A stretch of 64,000 nucleotides of DNA, taken from assembly GCF_900108555.1 (NCBI RefSeq), contig NZ_FNWV01000008.1:1-64000 (forward strand), given 5' to 3'. Below the pieces are notes generated by a model, which saw nothing but the letters and a program-made list of their open reading frames with translations, did not search any database and was not told where the DNA came from. This DNA comes from Ruminococcus flavefaciens. GTDB lineage: Bacteria > Bacillota > Clostridia > Oscillospirales > Ruminococcaceae. The position numbers and the translations under genes were made by a program. Positions 1 to 8,554 of the stretch are shown in pieces; the first letter of the stretch is position 1, and each line of letters opens with the position of its first letter.

Positions 1-2880
1 GCACTGCGGAGCTGTCTAAAACACTCCGCACACGAGCAGGACGACAACGCACTTTTCTATCAGATAATGTGCGTGCTGCACGGTGACGATTTCAAATATG
101 ACGGCGCTGAACTTGTGACGGACCTTTCCGATGTTATTTTCTACGCAGACTTCTCACAGGTGTTTGACCGAGACGCATCGCACCCTTACTATGCACAGCT
201 CCAAGAGAAGGCTGCGGCACTTTTCACGAACAGAGGTGTGGAGATAGACTTCGGCAACGGTATGCACAAGTACGTTGCGTTTGAGCGCTCCGCAAGCATG
301 AGCAGAAATGCTGTGCTGTCATTTATCCGTGAGGACCTTTTCTGGAAGGTCACAGAGCGCATTCGCCTCGGCATGGAGATAACCAAGTGTCAGCTCAGCA
401 AGCTGTACGCATACAACGGACTTATGCTCTCAGGCGGCATTCGTGTTGATGGAATAAACATCGACAAGCCGCACAGAGTTATCGTTGTGGATAATCAAAA
501 ACACACTGTTCACGACACAGATGTTATCACTGTTGAAGACGATGGCAGCGACAATGCCGTTCGGAAGTATCATCGTGTTGAGCACAGGGAGAGTGTGGAT
601 ATTCTCGGTTATGACGGAGAGGGCATTATCTCCAAGGAGTTCGCCAAGGTCATCAATAAAAAGCTGAACGGCGAGCATACCTCGTTTCAGATACGACTGC
701 CGTACATCAAGGGAATGCTGCATCAGATAGATATTCACGACTTTTTCAAGAGCGCAGGAGTTGTAACGCTCACCGACATCTGGGGAGTTGAGCACAAGGT
801 TGCTGACGTTGATATTATCCTAACCAAGAGTATGTTCAAGGGCTACAGTTGGCTCTGCGATAACAATATGAGCTGGGAGGACTATTGGGACGCATTCCGC
901 AGATACAGGCACGCTCTGTACATCTCTGGTGTAAGCAAAGACAGTCCGCAGAAATTCACGGAGTTGAACTATCAGTTCCTCAATACACTTTCAATGACAG
1001 CGGACGAGTTCCGACCTCTCGACCTGCCGCTGTCTTTCCCTGAGAACGACAATCGGCATTGGCTCACCAAAGAAACTGAACGTGAATATTACAGACTTTG
1101 CACCGACAGGGAGTACCGCCTGAGCTTCTTCACAGGCAGGAAGTACAGTCGTGGCAGCAAGGACTACTATCTCAAAAATATACTTGAGAAAAATCCGAAG
1201 TTCATAGCCGAATCAGTTTACGCTGACAGATTGAAGTCGCGAGCGCAGGCTGTTCTGAAACAATATGCTCTCGGACGTCTTATCGTTGCAGGTGACAATC
1301 GCTATCTTTCCGCAGACCTTCTCGGTTTCCTTAAAGATTTTATCCCCAAAAAGGCAAAGCGAAACACAAGTCAGCGCAACTTCTACAACGGTGCGGTGCA
1401 GAGTGATTTTGAGAAGAATGCTTTCTATGCTCCGTCAATGGCGTATGCTCACAGCAATGAGTGTACGCTTCTGCGAAATCCGCATATTTCCCGAAACGAA
1501 GAGGTGCAGTTACAGGTCTATCCCGATGTTGAGAATATGAGGAAGTATTATCTCAGCCACCTCACCGATGTTGTTATGGTGAACTGGGATTCGCTGACGG
1601 CAGAGCGTCTCGGCGGTGCTGACTTCGACGGCGATATGATAAAAACTATCTCCGATCCAATCGTCAACCGATGTGTCAAGCGCAATTCCAAGGCGGATAC
1701 TCCGCTGTTGAAGATACCAAGTGCTGAACCAGTTATCCGTGATGCCACCGACTGGCAGGCGCGTTTTGAAACGGTCAGGAGCACGTTTTCTTCACGAGTT
1801 GGACAGATCTCAAATGCGGCGCTGAACAGAAGTATCATCGCATACAACGAGAACTCCGACGACGAGCTTCGAGACAAATGCCGTGAGGAAACTGAGACTC
1901 TTGCTATCCTCACCGGACTTGAAATTGATTCGGCAAAGAGCGGTGTGAAGCCTGATCTGACGGAATATCTCGGCACTAAAACTGTCTCCAAGAGCAAGTT
2001 CCTGAAATACAAGAGCCTGCTTGAAAAGAGCGAGGGACGCCGTGCATGGTACGAACCAACCTTTGAGGAACAGTTTGAGAAGTTTTTCGCAGACACGGAC
2101 TGGGACAAGGTGGACTCCAATGTTGAACGCCTGCCGTACCTTGCATATATGCTTGAAAAGAACACGAAGACTGTCGTTGACAAGCCTGCCGATGACAGCG
2201 AACTTTTCACATTTGCAACTGATGAAAACTGGAAGGACAAGCTCAGCAGTGATAAAATGGAGCGGATTAAATCTCTTGTGACGGACTATGAACGCTGCCT
2301 TTCGCGCATAAGAGCCTGCGGTCAGCCAGTCAAGGACAGGCAGCGCAGGAACGACATTCAGCGAATTCTGTACAGCCGTGGTCAGGACCGTGAATACGAC
2401 GCAGATATGCTGTATCCACTGTTTCAGGGCACACCTCCAGAGAGGATAACTGCTATCAGGCAGGAGCTGCAGGCTAAGAACTGGCACCTTACTCCGAAAG
2501 AACAGCGTGAAGATTTTCTTGCAGATTTGATACCTGAGCTTGAACGGTACTATCCGCTTTTCAGCGACTTCCGTTTCGGCGGTTACCGTGTTCTCATTGA
2601 CCTCATAGCTGACATTGACGATGAAAACAACCTCACGGACAGGAAACGGCTTATCCGTGACGGTGATTCGCCTGAGTTCATGCGGCTTATGGAGGCTTAC
2701 CTCAATAGATCCGTGAATGCGTACTACCGTGACGCTGTTGCTGCTGAGTGCCGAAAGCTCATAGAAGCCATAACAAAGCCTGATGAAGCGGTCAGGTACA
2801 TAGTGGCTCTGGGCAAAAGAAAAGTGCTCTTCGATCTGCTGTTGGACAGGATCGAAAAGCACGTCAGGAGGGAGAAGTAA
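1..2880 (+). CDS. RNA polymerase-like protein (DxDGD, QDE-1/YonO superfamily), 5' end outside window
   Basis: The frame is open from base 1, so the ATG at 67 is probably internal and the N-terminus lies upstream. Around 1621-1635 it encodes DFDGD inside GGADFDGDMIK. This is the three-aspartate loop that binds catalytic Mg2+ in the second double-psi barrel of RpoC, eukaryotic RdRPs (QDE-1) and the single-chain phage polymerase YonO. About 40 residues before it is a segment with NPHISRNEE, comparable to the RpoC region before NADFDGD. Further upstream, LIVAGDNRYLSADLL resembles the first barrel of RdRP-like proteins. It is about 960 residues in the window, with no signal peptide or membrane segment. 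The next gene overlaps it by one base. Superfamily membership is fairly safe. Whether it copies from DNA or RNA, and whether it is active, is unknown. Confidence 0.72.
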   Translation, partial: ALRSCLKHSAHEQDDNALFYQIMCVLHGDDFKYDGAELVTDLSDVIFYADFSQVFDRDASHPYYAQLQEKAAALFTNRGVEIDFGNGMHKYVAFERSASMSRNAVLSFIREDLFWKVTERIRLGMEITKCQLSKLYAYNGLMLSGGIRVDGINIDKPHRVIVVDNQKHTVHDTDVITVEDDGSDNAVRKYHRVEHRESVDILGYDGEGIISKEFAKVINKKLNGEHTSFQIRLPYIKGMLHQIDIHDFFKSAGVVTLTDIWGVEHKVADVDIILTKSMFKGYSWLCDNNMSWEDYWDAFRRYRHALYISGVSKDSPQKFTELNYQFLNTLSMTADEFRPLDLPLSFPENDNRHWLTKETEREYYRLCTDREYRLSFFTGRKYSRGSKDYYLKNILEKNPKFIAESVYADRLKSRAQAVLKQYALGRLIVAGDNRYLSADLLGFLKDFIPKKAKRNTSQRNFYNGAVQSDFEKNAFYAPSMAYAHSNECTLLRNPHISRNEEVQLQVYPDVENMRKYYLSHLTDVVMVNWDSLTAERLGGADFDGDMIKTISDPIVNRCVKRNSKADTPLLKIPSAEPVIRDATDWQARFETVRSTFSSRVGQISNAALNRSIIAYNENSDDELRDKCREETETLAILTGLEIDSAKSGVKPDLTEYLGTKTVSKSKFLKYKSLLEKSEGRRAWYEPTFEEQFEKFFADTDWDKVDSNVERLPYLAYMLEKNTKTVVDKPADDSELFTFATDENWKDKLSSDKMERIKSLVTDYERCLSRIRACGQPVKDRQRRNDIQRILYSRGQDREYDADMLYPLFQGTPPERITAIRQELQAKNWHLTPKEQREDFLADLIPELERYYPLFSDFRFGGYRVLIDLIADIDDENNLTDRKRLIRDGDSPEFMRLMEAYLNRSVNAYYRDAVAAECRKLIEAITKPDEAVRYIVALGKRKVLFDLLLDRIEKHVRREK

Positions 2881-3713
2881 TGCTGAACGAAATTGAAGAA
2901 TTCAAGGCTTACACGGTCAAGCCCGTTTACAAGTGCAGCGGCAAGCGTGACCTTTCCTTTCTCGGCCGTTTCAGCTTTGAGATGATGAAGGAGTTCACAG
3001 GTTTGAGCCGTGTGCTGACTATAATTGCTCGGGGATATATGTTCAGAAAAGGTGCTCCCGATGTGGTTTATGCACGGCGAGCTCTCTGTGCGTGGTGCAG
3101 TATTCCAGACAAAAAAACTGCCGCTCCGAAGGAGGAGTGGCAGTTCAGGACTGATTTTTGCGATTTGCATGAGGAGTTTCCCGAATTGGTGGATAAAACA
3201 GGAAAAGGCTGGTTTTACAGGCACGTTCACAAGGTTGAAAGGTTCATCACAAAGAACAGTGAAAACATGAGCAAGACTACTATTTCCAACGCTGAGCCGT
3301 TGAAAACTAAATTTGACGCTGCCTGGAGAGATAAGGTGAAGCAGTATCAGGTGTCGCTCTATTCGCCCGAGACCAAAGGTGCGTGGGTGCTGCGGTTTGA
3401 TGATGTGCTTGCGGATGCTCTGGAGCTTGGACCGCTGGCAGATAAGACTTTTTCCTTCTCTGATGATGAAAAAGAGCGTATACAGGCGCTTCTGCCTGAC
3501 GGGCTGCCATACGGGGTTGCGGAAATGGTTCTCGCTTACTGCATTGCCAACAAGCCCGATGATTCTGACTATGTTATTCTTCCTGTTTCCAACTTCGATG
3601 CTTACTTTGGGAATACTTCTTTCAGCCGCAAGTGGCTCAATATGTTCCCTGACACCTTGCTTGACCGTGACAAACAGAGCTTTGGGGTGTGTAGGGTGAA
3701 TATCACTTTGTAA
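2880..3713 (+). CDS. Unknown partner of the polymerase-like gene
   Basis: A 277-residue soluble protein whose ATG overlaps the previous stop as TAATG, with GGAGGGAG just upstream, so the two are translationally coupled. I recognise no family. It is rich in charged and aromatic residues, has one CAWC pair near residue 67, and has no signal peptide or membrane segment. A strong hairpin terminator follows at 3729, so these two genes end one transcription unit. The fixed coupling suggests it works with the polymerase-like protein, for example as a template or loading partner. That role is inference only. Confidence 0.6.
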   Translation: MLNEIEEFKAYTVKPVYKCSGKRDLSFLGRFSFEMMKEFTGLSRVLTIIARGYMFRKGAPDVVYARRALCAWCSIPDKKTAAPKEEWQFRTDFCDLHEEFPELVDKTGKGWFYRHVHKVERFITKNSENMSKTTISNAEPLKTKFDAAWRDKVKQYQVSLYSPETKGAWVLRFDDVLADALELGPLADKTFSFSDDEKERIQALLPDGLPYGVAEMVLAYCIANKPDDSDYVILPVSNFDAYFGNTSFSRKWLNMFPDTLLDRDKQSFGVCRVNITL

Positions 3714-3728
3714 CCAATATTAAAACTC

Positions 3729-3764
3729 AAAAATGTAGCATATAATATGCTGCATTTTTATTTT
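3729..3764 (+). terminator. Rho-independent terminator of the polymerase-like operon
   Basis: Inverted repeat with arms AAAAATGTAGCAT and ATGCTGCATTTTT around a short AT loop, then TATTTT. It sits 16 bases after the 277-residue gene. Confidence 0.8.
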
Positions 3765-3851
3765 GTTAGCATAATTCCATTGAGAAATCAATAAGTATCA
3801 ATATATCAAAAAAGTCTCTCGTCTGAGAAGCTCTATGTAAAGTATGCATAT

Positions 3852-4883
3852 TTAAACAATTCCAATAAAATACTCAACAGCAATAGCAACCACAACTACG
3901 AGTGCTGAGATGATAAATCCGTGAAGCATTGGTGCAAAGCCTGATTTCTTCATATCCTTGAAGCTTGTGTTAAGCCCGATTGCCGCAAGTGCTGAAATCA
4001 TAAGAAACTTGCTTACGTCCTTCATTCCCGAAGAAACTGCCACAGGTATTACACCGAAGCTGTTTATAACAGTAAGTGCTAAAAATCCGAGAATAAACCA
4101 AGGGATAATTTTTGTAATGCTGAATTTTGCCTTGACTGCCTCGCCGTTTGCTCCGGCTTCCTTGCGTTTAAGATGTGCGTTGATAAGAGCAAAGGTGATA
4201 ACTGTGGGGATAATTGAAAGTGTACGGGTGAGCTTTACCATTGTGGCAAAATCGCCTGCCGCTTCAGAAAAGGCATATCCTGCCGCAACAACGCTTGATG
4301 TATCGTTTACTGCTGTGCCTGCCCATAAACCGTAAGCCATATCGGAAAGTCCCATTGCCTGACCCATAATAGGAAACAGTACAATCATTGCCATATCAAA
4401 AAGAAATGTAGCGGACATTGAATAGGCAATATCGCTGTCGTCAGCATCAATAACAGGTGCAATCGCCGCAATAGCCGAACCGCCGCAGATACCTGTTCCT
4501 GCCGAAATGAGGTTAGATAATTTCCAGTTGATTTTCAGAGCCTTGCCGACAAAATGTCCGATACCGAAGCAGGTCAGTAGCGTGAACACCATCACGCACA
4601 GTGACATTTTTCCAACCTCAAGAACAATGCTGATGTTAAGGCTTGCACCAAGCAGAATAATTGCAAATTTCAGTATCTTCTTCGAGGTGAATTTCAGACC
4701 GCCCGAAAAGATTTTGTTTGGTTTCCAGAAGTGATTGATTATCATACCGATGAAAAGTGCTATAACCGACGCACCGATTAAATGAATAGGCAGCAAGCTT
4801 TCAATCAGCTTTGCAACCGCTGCTATTGCAAGTGCAAGAGCAAATCCCGGCACTAATTTTACCACGCTTTTTATCTTTTCCAT
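3852..4883 (-). CDS. YeiH family putative sulfate exporter (UPF0324)
   Basis: A 343-residue integral membrane protein with about ten hydrophobic segments. It matches the YeiH/UPF0324 family, with typical stretches such as GTGICGGSAIAAIAPV and GTAVNDTSSVVAAGYAFS. The open frame runs further upstream, but the start at 4883 is preferred because AAGGAGG lies seven bases before it. It is divergent from a LysR gene across about 110 bases that carry two TGATAA-type palindromes, the usual layout for a LysR regulator and its target transporter. Family assignment is firm. The substrate (sulfur oxyanion in the annotation tradition) is not shown by the sequence. Confidence 0.88.
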   Translation of the reverse strand: MEKIKSVVKLVPGFALALAIAAVAKLIESLLPIHLIGASVIALFIGMIINHFWKPNKIFSGGLKFTSKKILKFAIILLGASLNISIVLEVGKMSLCVMVFTLLTCFGIGHFVGKALKINWKLSNLISAGTGICGGSAIAAIAPVIDADDSDIAYSMSATFLFDMAMIVLFPIMGQAMGLSDMAYGLWAGTAVNDTSSVVAAGYAFSEAAGDFATMVKLTRTLSIIPTVITFALINAHLKRKEAGANGEAVKAKFSITKIIPWFILGFLALTVINSFGVIPVAVSSGMKDVSKFLMISALAAIGLNTSFKDMKKSGFAPMLHGFIISALVVVVAIAVEYFIGIV

Positions 4884-4931
4884 AATGTCCTCCTTGTTTT
4901 TTCCTGATGTATTGATTTTACCACAGAAATG

Positions 4932-4982
4932 TGATAAAATCAAATTATCATTTATTATATGTTGATAAGATAAACTTATCAA
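4932..4982. promoter_or_regulatory. Two palindromic operators in the yeiH/LysR intergenic region
   Basis: One inverted repeat is TGATAA-N7-TTATCA (4932-4950). The second is a perfect 8-bp repeat TTGATAAG-N5-CTTATCAA (4962-4982). The second overlaps the AAGGAGG ribosome site of the LysR gene. Both share the TGATAA half-site, as expected for tandem LysR boxes controlling the divergent pair. Confidence 0.65.
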
Positions 4983-4992
4983 GGAGGAAACT

Positions 4993-5865
4993 ATGATTGA
5001 TACAAGGATTGAAACATTTTTAACGCTGTGCAGAGTGATGAACTACCGTAAAACAGCGGAGCTTTTAAATATGACACAGCCTGCCGTTACACAGCATATC
5101 CACTTTCTTGAGGAGCAGTACGGCTGTAAGCTGTTCAGTTACGACCGCAGAACATTGACTATGACCAAAGAGGCTGAACTTCTGCAAAAGTATGCCGAAA
5201 ATGTCCTGTATCAAGAGAAAAAGCTGAAAGCCGAGCTTAAACACAGTGATGGCGTAAGCCTTTCAATCGGTGCAACAAAAACTATCGGCGAGTATGTTAT
5301 CGACAAGCATATTTCCGCATTTCTTTCAGTGCCGAAAAACAGTATTTCCGTCAACGTGGAAAACACCGAAACGTTGTTATCGGAATTATCCGCAGGAAAG
5401 CTTGATTTTGCACTTATAGAAGGTTATTTCGATAAAAGTAGATACGCTTCAAGGCTTTACAGAAAAGAACCGTTTGTGGGGCTCTGCGGAAAAAATCATC
5501 CCTTTGCAAACAAAACTGTTCCGATTGATAAGATATGGATAGAAAATCTTATTCTTCGTGAAGAGGGCAGCGGCACAAGAGATATTCTCGGACAGCTTCT
5601 TACAGAATATAATCACTCTTTTGCGGAGTTTGACAGAATTACAACCATCAGCAATTTCGGACTTATTACAAAGCTGTTGGAGAACAACAACTGTATCACA
5701 TTTGCCTACCGTGCAGTAGGTGAGAATAATGATGCACTTGCTGAATTTTGCATCAAAGGGTGGAATGTTTCCCGTGAATTCAACTATGTTTATCTTGACA
5801 CTCCATTTTCGGAATATGCGGTAAACTTATTTGAGAATTACAGAGAAAGGAATGCCAGGCAATGA
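4993..5865 (+). CDS. LysR family transcriptional regulator
   Basis: 290 residues. The N-terminal winged HTH (residues 1-60, with AELLNMTQPAVTQHIHFLEE) is followed by a LysR substrate-binding domain with the GSGTRDI element near residue 193. It is transcribed divergently from the YeiH transporter and probably activates it, binding the TGATAA palindromes between them. Its stop overlaps the ATG of a decayed chromate transporter fragment as ATGA, so it once had a co-transcribed downstream gene. Confidence 0.9.
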   Translation: MIDTRIETFLTLCRVMNYRKTAELLNMTQPAVTQHIHFLEEQYGCKLFSYDRRTLTMTKEAELLQKYAENVLYQEKKLKAELKHSDGVSLSIGATKTIGEYVIDKHISAFLSVPKNSISVNVENTETLLSELSAGKLDFALIEGYFDKSRYASRLYRKEPFVGLCGKNHPFANKTVPIDKIWIENLILREEGSGTRDILGQLLTEYNHSFAEFDRITTISNFGLITKLLENNNCITFAYRAVGENNDALAEFCIKGWNVSREFNYVYLDTPFSEYAVNLFENYRERNARQ

Positions 5866-5978
5866 AAAACAGAAGAAATTTAGTGTTAATTCTTGCTTTC
5901 CTTAAAGTCAGAGCATTTACCTTTGACGGAGAATATATGATAATATCGCTTGTCCAAACTGTTATGTACCAAGCCTGA
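5862..5978 (+). pseudogene. Remnant of a chromate transporter (ChrA N-terminus)
   Basis: A 38-codon frame starting in ATGA overlap with the LysR stop. It encodes LAFLKVRAFTFDGEYMIISL, recognisably the start of a CHR domain (compare LAFLKIGAFTFGGGYAMIAM in the intact gene at 27475-28041). Glycines of the FGGGYAM motif are lost and the frame stops before the first membrane segment is complete. It is a broken end left by a rearrangement. Confidence 0.62.
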
Positions 5979-5997
5979 GTAATCAGGCTTGTGAGGA

Positions 5998-6330
5998 TTA
6001 CTCCTCATCTTCGTCGGCTTCCTCGTCAACGGTATCTTCATTTACGGTTTCTTCCTCATATTCCTCCTCGTCCTCATCATAAAGGGACTGCTTCGGAGCT
6101 TTCGGCTTTGCCTTGTAAACCTTAAAGTAGTAGAAAGCACCGCCGCCAGCAAGAGCAAGAACACCTACGAGAATAAGGAGAGTGTTATTTCCGCCGCCTT
6201 CGCCTTCGTTTTTCTCGGTCTTATCGTTCTTTTCTCCCTCTGAGTTAAGGTAATGCTTGTCGATGTCTGCGCCGCTGAGGATTGCACTGTTGTTTTTCTG
6301 AGCATGAAGTCGCTCGCTAAAAGTAGAGTA
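5998..6330 (-). pseudogene. C-terminal fragment of a CD1107/DUF4366-type conjugative-element protein
   Basis: Read on the minus strand this gives a Glu/Lys/Gly-rich linker, one membrane helix (NTLLILVGVLALAGGGAFYYF), then KVYKAKPKAPKQSLYDEDEE and a very acidic tail. That layout is typical of the C-terminus of the DUF4366 (CD1107-like) surface proteins of Tn1549-type elements. There is no start codon, and the upstream frame ends at a stop around 6364, so the N-terminal part is missing. It marks an eroded conjugative element here. Confidence 0.5.
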
Positions 6331-6463
6331 TTCCAGTGTACAACAGAAATGATTGAGAACACACTATGCTGTGAAACAAGACAGGAAAATAATAACCATA
6401 GAAGTCGAAAATGAATTGTGAATATTGGGGGATTAATTGACTATACCTCAGAAAAATGATGTA

Positions 6464-6694
6464 TTATTTAACCATTCTTATCGTCCCGTCCGCATTTTCA
6501 ATGTACGCTCTATGAGTGACAGTATCATAACGTGCAATTGGCTTTCCGCAAATTTTAGCCTTATTCAGTGCTGCTCTGACAGCTTCTATGGCTCTTATAT
6601 CCATATCTTTATCATCCTGAGTCAGGAAAGCATCTTTTTCTTGAGAATCTATTACTTTGATTGTCATTCCGTTTAATTCTACTACTTTAGCCAT
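6464..6694 (-). CDS. Small twin-cassette protein B, copy A
   Basis: 76 residues, starting at MAKVVELNG after GAGGAGG. It carries the pattern AVRAAL, GKPIARYD, then AYIENADGTI, shared with the neighbouring 76-residue protein, so the two are tandem paralogues. Its start overlaps the stop of that gene by 8 bases. The same pair with the same overlap recurs at 20576-21029 beside an intact Fic gene. No known family is recognised. It may be an antitoxin or regulator, by context only. Confidence 0.65.
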   Translation of the reverse strand: MAKVVELNGMTIKVIDSQEKDAFLTQDDKDMDIRAIEAVRAALNKAKICGKPIARYDTVTHRAYIENADGTIRMVK

Positions 6695-6917
6695 TGAAGA
6701 CCTCCTCTGTATCTGCAACTACCTGTTCTCCGGTGTATATTCTTTTTCCATCAGGATACTCAATATATGGCATTTTCTTATCATGATCATATCCGGAGAT
6801 AGGGAGTCCCTTAATACTACGTATCTCGTTCTCTATTCTGACTGCTTCAATAAAGCGTCTTGTGAGCTCATCATCGCTTACTCCACAGGTTGAATCCAGT
6901 TCATTTAATTCTTCCAT
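6687..6917 (-). CDS. Small twin-cassette protein A, copy A
   Basis: 76 residues. It contains GVSDDELTRRFIEAVR, GLPISGYD and MPYIEYPDGKRIY, a variant of the pattern in its downstream twin. It is nearly identical to the copy at 20799-21029. The conserved upstream sequence (ribosome site, CACATATTATA, AATTCTATTA) is also shared by both copies, so the unit was duplicated as a whole with its control region. Confidence 0.68.
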   Translation of the reverse strand: MEELNELDSTCGVSDDELTRRFIEAVRIENEIRSIKGLPISGYDHDKKMPYIEYPDGKRIYTGEQVVADTEEVFNG

Positions 6918-7023
6918 AAAGGCTTACCTCCGTGTTTTTCACATATTATATCACATCAGGCTTCATAAATCAATTCTATTACAATAAAATAATAGCATGT
7001 TTTTTATTTACAGAGAGATCAAT

Positions 7024-7092
7024 ATGTCTGATCACGGACAGCCGTTTAATAACAGTACCATCACTATGATCGATTTGCGTTCCAAACTTTGA
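7024..7092 (+). pseudogene. Decayed 5' end of a fic gene
   Basis: A 22-codon frame (MSDHGQPFNNSTITMIDLRS) sits divergently from twin gene A, as the intact fic gene does at 21209. The DNA before and after the ATG (TTTATTTACAG, an AGAGAG ribosome site, then CCGTTT) aligns with that fic start, whose protein begins MADYRPPFTVTDRIVAL. The rest of fic is gone. Confidence 0.5.
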
Positions 7093-7147
7093 GCTTTTCC
7101 GCCAATACTAAGAAACACTTAGATTAAATTTCAAAAATATATTTCTA

Positions 7148-7176
7148 TTGACTTGTAGAGTCAAATATGGTATAAT
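7148..7176 (+). promoter_or_regulatory. Promoter and operator of the AbiEi-like gene
   Basis: TTGACT (7148-7153), 17 bp, TATAAT (7171-7176). The -35 box is the left arm of a perfect palindrome, TTGACT-TGTAG-AGTCAA (7148-7164). This fits autorepression, as known for AbiEi antitoxins. Confidence 0.7.
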
Positions 7177-7206
7177 AAATTCAGTACAACATGGGAGGTG
7201 CTAAAT

Positions 7207-7821
7207 ATGCTGTATGATTATCTTCTTGAAACGTTTGGTAAGAATGAACCGATATTCCTTTCGGATATTCGTTATAAGGATTACTCTGATATCTGGCTCA
7301 AAAAAGAGCTTGCCAAGCTCTGTGACAGCGGCCAGATCATTCGTTACGAAAGAGGTATCTACTATATCCCTATCAAAACACCGTTTGGAAACAGTATTCT
7401 GAATCCAAACAGGATCATTGAGCGAAAGTATTTATCCGAAAAAGGAAAGCGAATCGGGTTTTACACCGGAATCACTGCATTGCAACAGGCAGGTCTTTCT
7501 ACGCAGATGTCGAATATCCCCGAAATTCAAACGAATAATGAAAACTCTAAGCTCCGCAGAGTTAAAATTGGAAATCAGGAAGTTATTTTACGAAAGGCAA
7601 GAGTTACAATAGATAATGACAATATATTCGTTTTGCAGTTCCTTGAAATGATGAACAGCACCTCATCGGGCTATTTTGACGATGAAAGAAAAGCTGTCAT
7701 CAAAAACTGGATCAGAAAATGTAATATTTCTCAGGAACTTGTTACAAAATATGCGCCGTTTTTTCCTGACAAGGCTTTGCGAAATCTCATAGAAAGCGGA
7801 GTGATCTATTATGTTGCATAA
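7207..7821 (+). CDS. AbiEi-like antitoxin / DUF6088 protein
   Basis: 204 residues. The N-terminal winged helix (FLSDIRYKDYSDIWLKKEL, then GIYYIP) and the GFYTGITALQQAGL segment match the AbiEi/DUF6088 antitoxins of type IV toxin-antitoxin systems. These repress their own operon and counter a nucleotidyltransferase toxin. I take the ATG at 7207, eight bases after GGGAGG, rather than the GTG at 7198. The toxin that should follow is reduced to a short frame, so this is an orphan antitoxin. A palindrome on its -35 box supports autoregulation. Confidence 0.75.
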   Translation: MLYDYLLETFGKNEPIFLSDIRYKDYSDIWLKKELAKLCDSGQIIRYERGIYYIPIKTPFGNSILNPNRIIERKYLSEKGKRIGFYTGITALQQAGLSTQMSNIPEIQTNNENSKLRRVKIGNQEVILRKARVTIDNDNIFVLQFLEMMNSTSSGYFDDERKAVIKNWIRKCNISQELVTKYAPFFPDKALRNLIESGVIYYVA

Positions 7822-7898
7822 TGAAAGAATTCACAGTGTGCTGTTATGTCTCGATAAACACTCAAAGAGAAAGGTTGACATCAAAGGAAGTGTATGAA
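7812..7898 (+). pseudogene. Truncated start of the AbiEii-like toxin partner
   Basis: The ATG overlaps the end of the AbiEi-like gene. It encodes MLHNERIHSVLLCLDKHS and stops after 28 codons. Partners of DUF6088 proteins often begin with MLHN, and the overlap is typical. No nucleotidyltransferase motif survives. Confidence 0.4.
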
Positions 7899-7928
7899 AA
7901 AATTTCATCATTTGAACACATTTTTCTG

Positions 7929-7957
7929 TTGCAATTACTTCGGTAAACCGTTATAAT
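7929..7957 (+). promoter_or_regulatory. Promoter and small palindrome of the HTH-nucleotidyltransferase pair
   Basis: TTGCAA, 17 bp, TATAAT. The spacer holds CGGT-AA-ACCG (7941-7950), a likely operator for the downstream XRE repressor. Confidence 0.6.
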
Positions 7958-7981
7958 ATATGTAAGAGAGGAGGGATTTTC

Positions 7982-8554
7982 ATGTTGATAAATGAAAAGC
8001 TCGAAAAAATCAATATGACCAAGTATCGTCTAAGTAAGGACAGCGGAGTGCCACAGGCAACTATCAATGATATTTGCAGCGGAAAAGCCGACCTTGAAAA
8101 ATGCTCGGCAGGAACACTCTATAAAATAGCAAAAGTTCTCGGAATATCAATAGAGTCTATATTAGACTCAGCCAAAGATGATATTCGCAGTTCCTTTGAA
8201 ATATTTAAAAGCAATACCTGTCATCATGTAAAGGATATGGGTGATCTGGACTTTATTGTAGTTGTGCTGGAATCCGATGAAGTCCGCAAGCTCTATAACA
8301 AGCATTGGTATCCCGAAGCTCTTTATTTACTTGCTATGCTCGATTATTTATCAAGGATTAACGAAATACCGCTTTGTTCCAAGTATAACGATCTTCGCAT
8401 GAGGAAACTGGAAAAGCCCATATATCCAGTAGGCGTGTTGCTTAACAGCGAGGTTTTAAAATCAGATGAACCTTTGCGAATAGCAGAAAAAGAGGCTATT
8501 CCTGAATTCAGAAGATTTAATATTATCGAAAGCGAAGTGAGAAACGTTGTTTGA
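7982..8554 (+). CDS. XRE-family HTH protein, antitoxin-like
   Basis: 190 residues. An N-terminal lambda-repressor-like HTH (NMTKYRLSKDSGVPQATINDIC, residues 11-32) is followed by an alpha-helical C-terminal region of unknown fold (LYLLAMLDYLSRINEIPLC). It overlaps the next gene, a nucleotidyltransferase, by 8 bases. The layout is that of a two-gene toxin-antitoxin or abortive-infection module, with this protein as repressor and antitoxin. The ATG follows GAGGAGGG. Confidence 0.7.
   Translation: MLINEKLEKINMTKYRLSKDSGVPQATINDICSGKADLEKCSAGTLYKIAKVLGISIESILDSAKDDIRSSFEIFKSNTCHHVKDMGDLDFIVVVLESDEVRKLYNKHWYPEALYLLAMLDYLSRINEIPLCSKYNDLRMRKLEKPIYPVGVLLNSEVLKSDEPLRIAEKEAIPEFRRFNIIESEVRNVV

Noticed and set aside
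1548..2862. Long minus-strand frames inside the polymerase-like gene
   Set aside because: Shadows of the plus-strand frame, without ribosome sites or recognisable domains.
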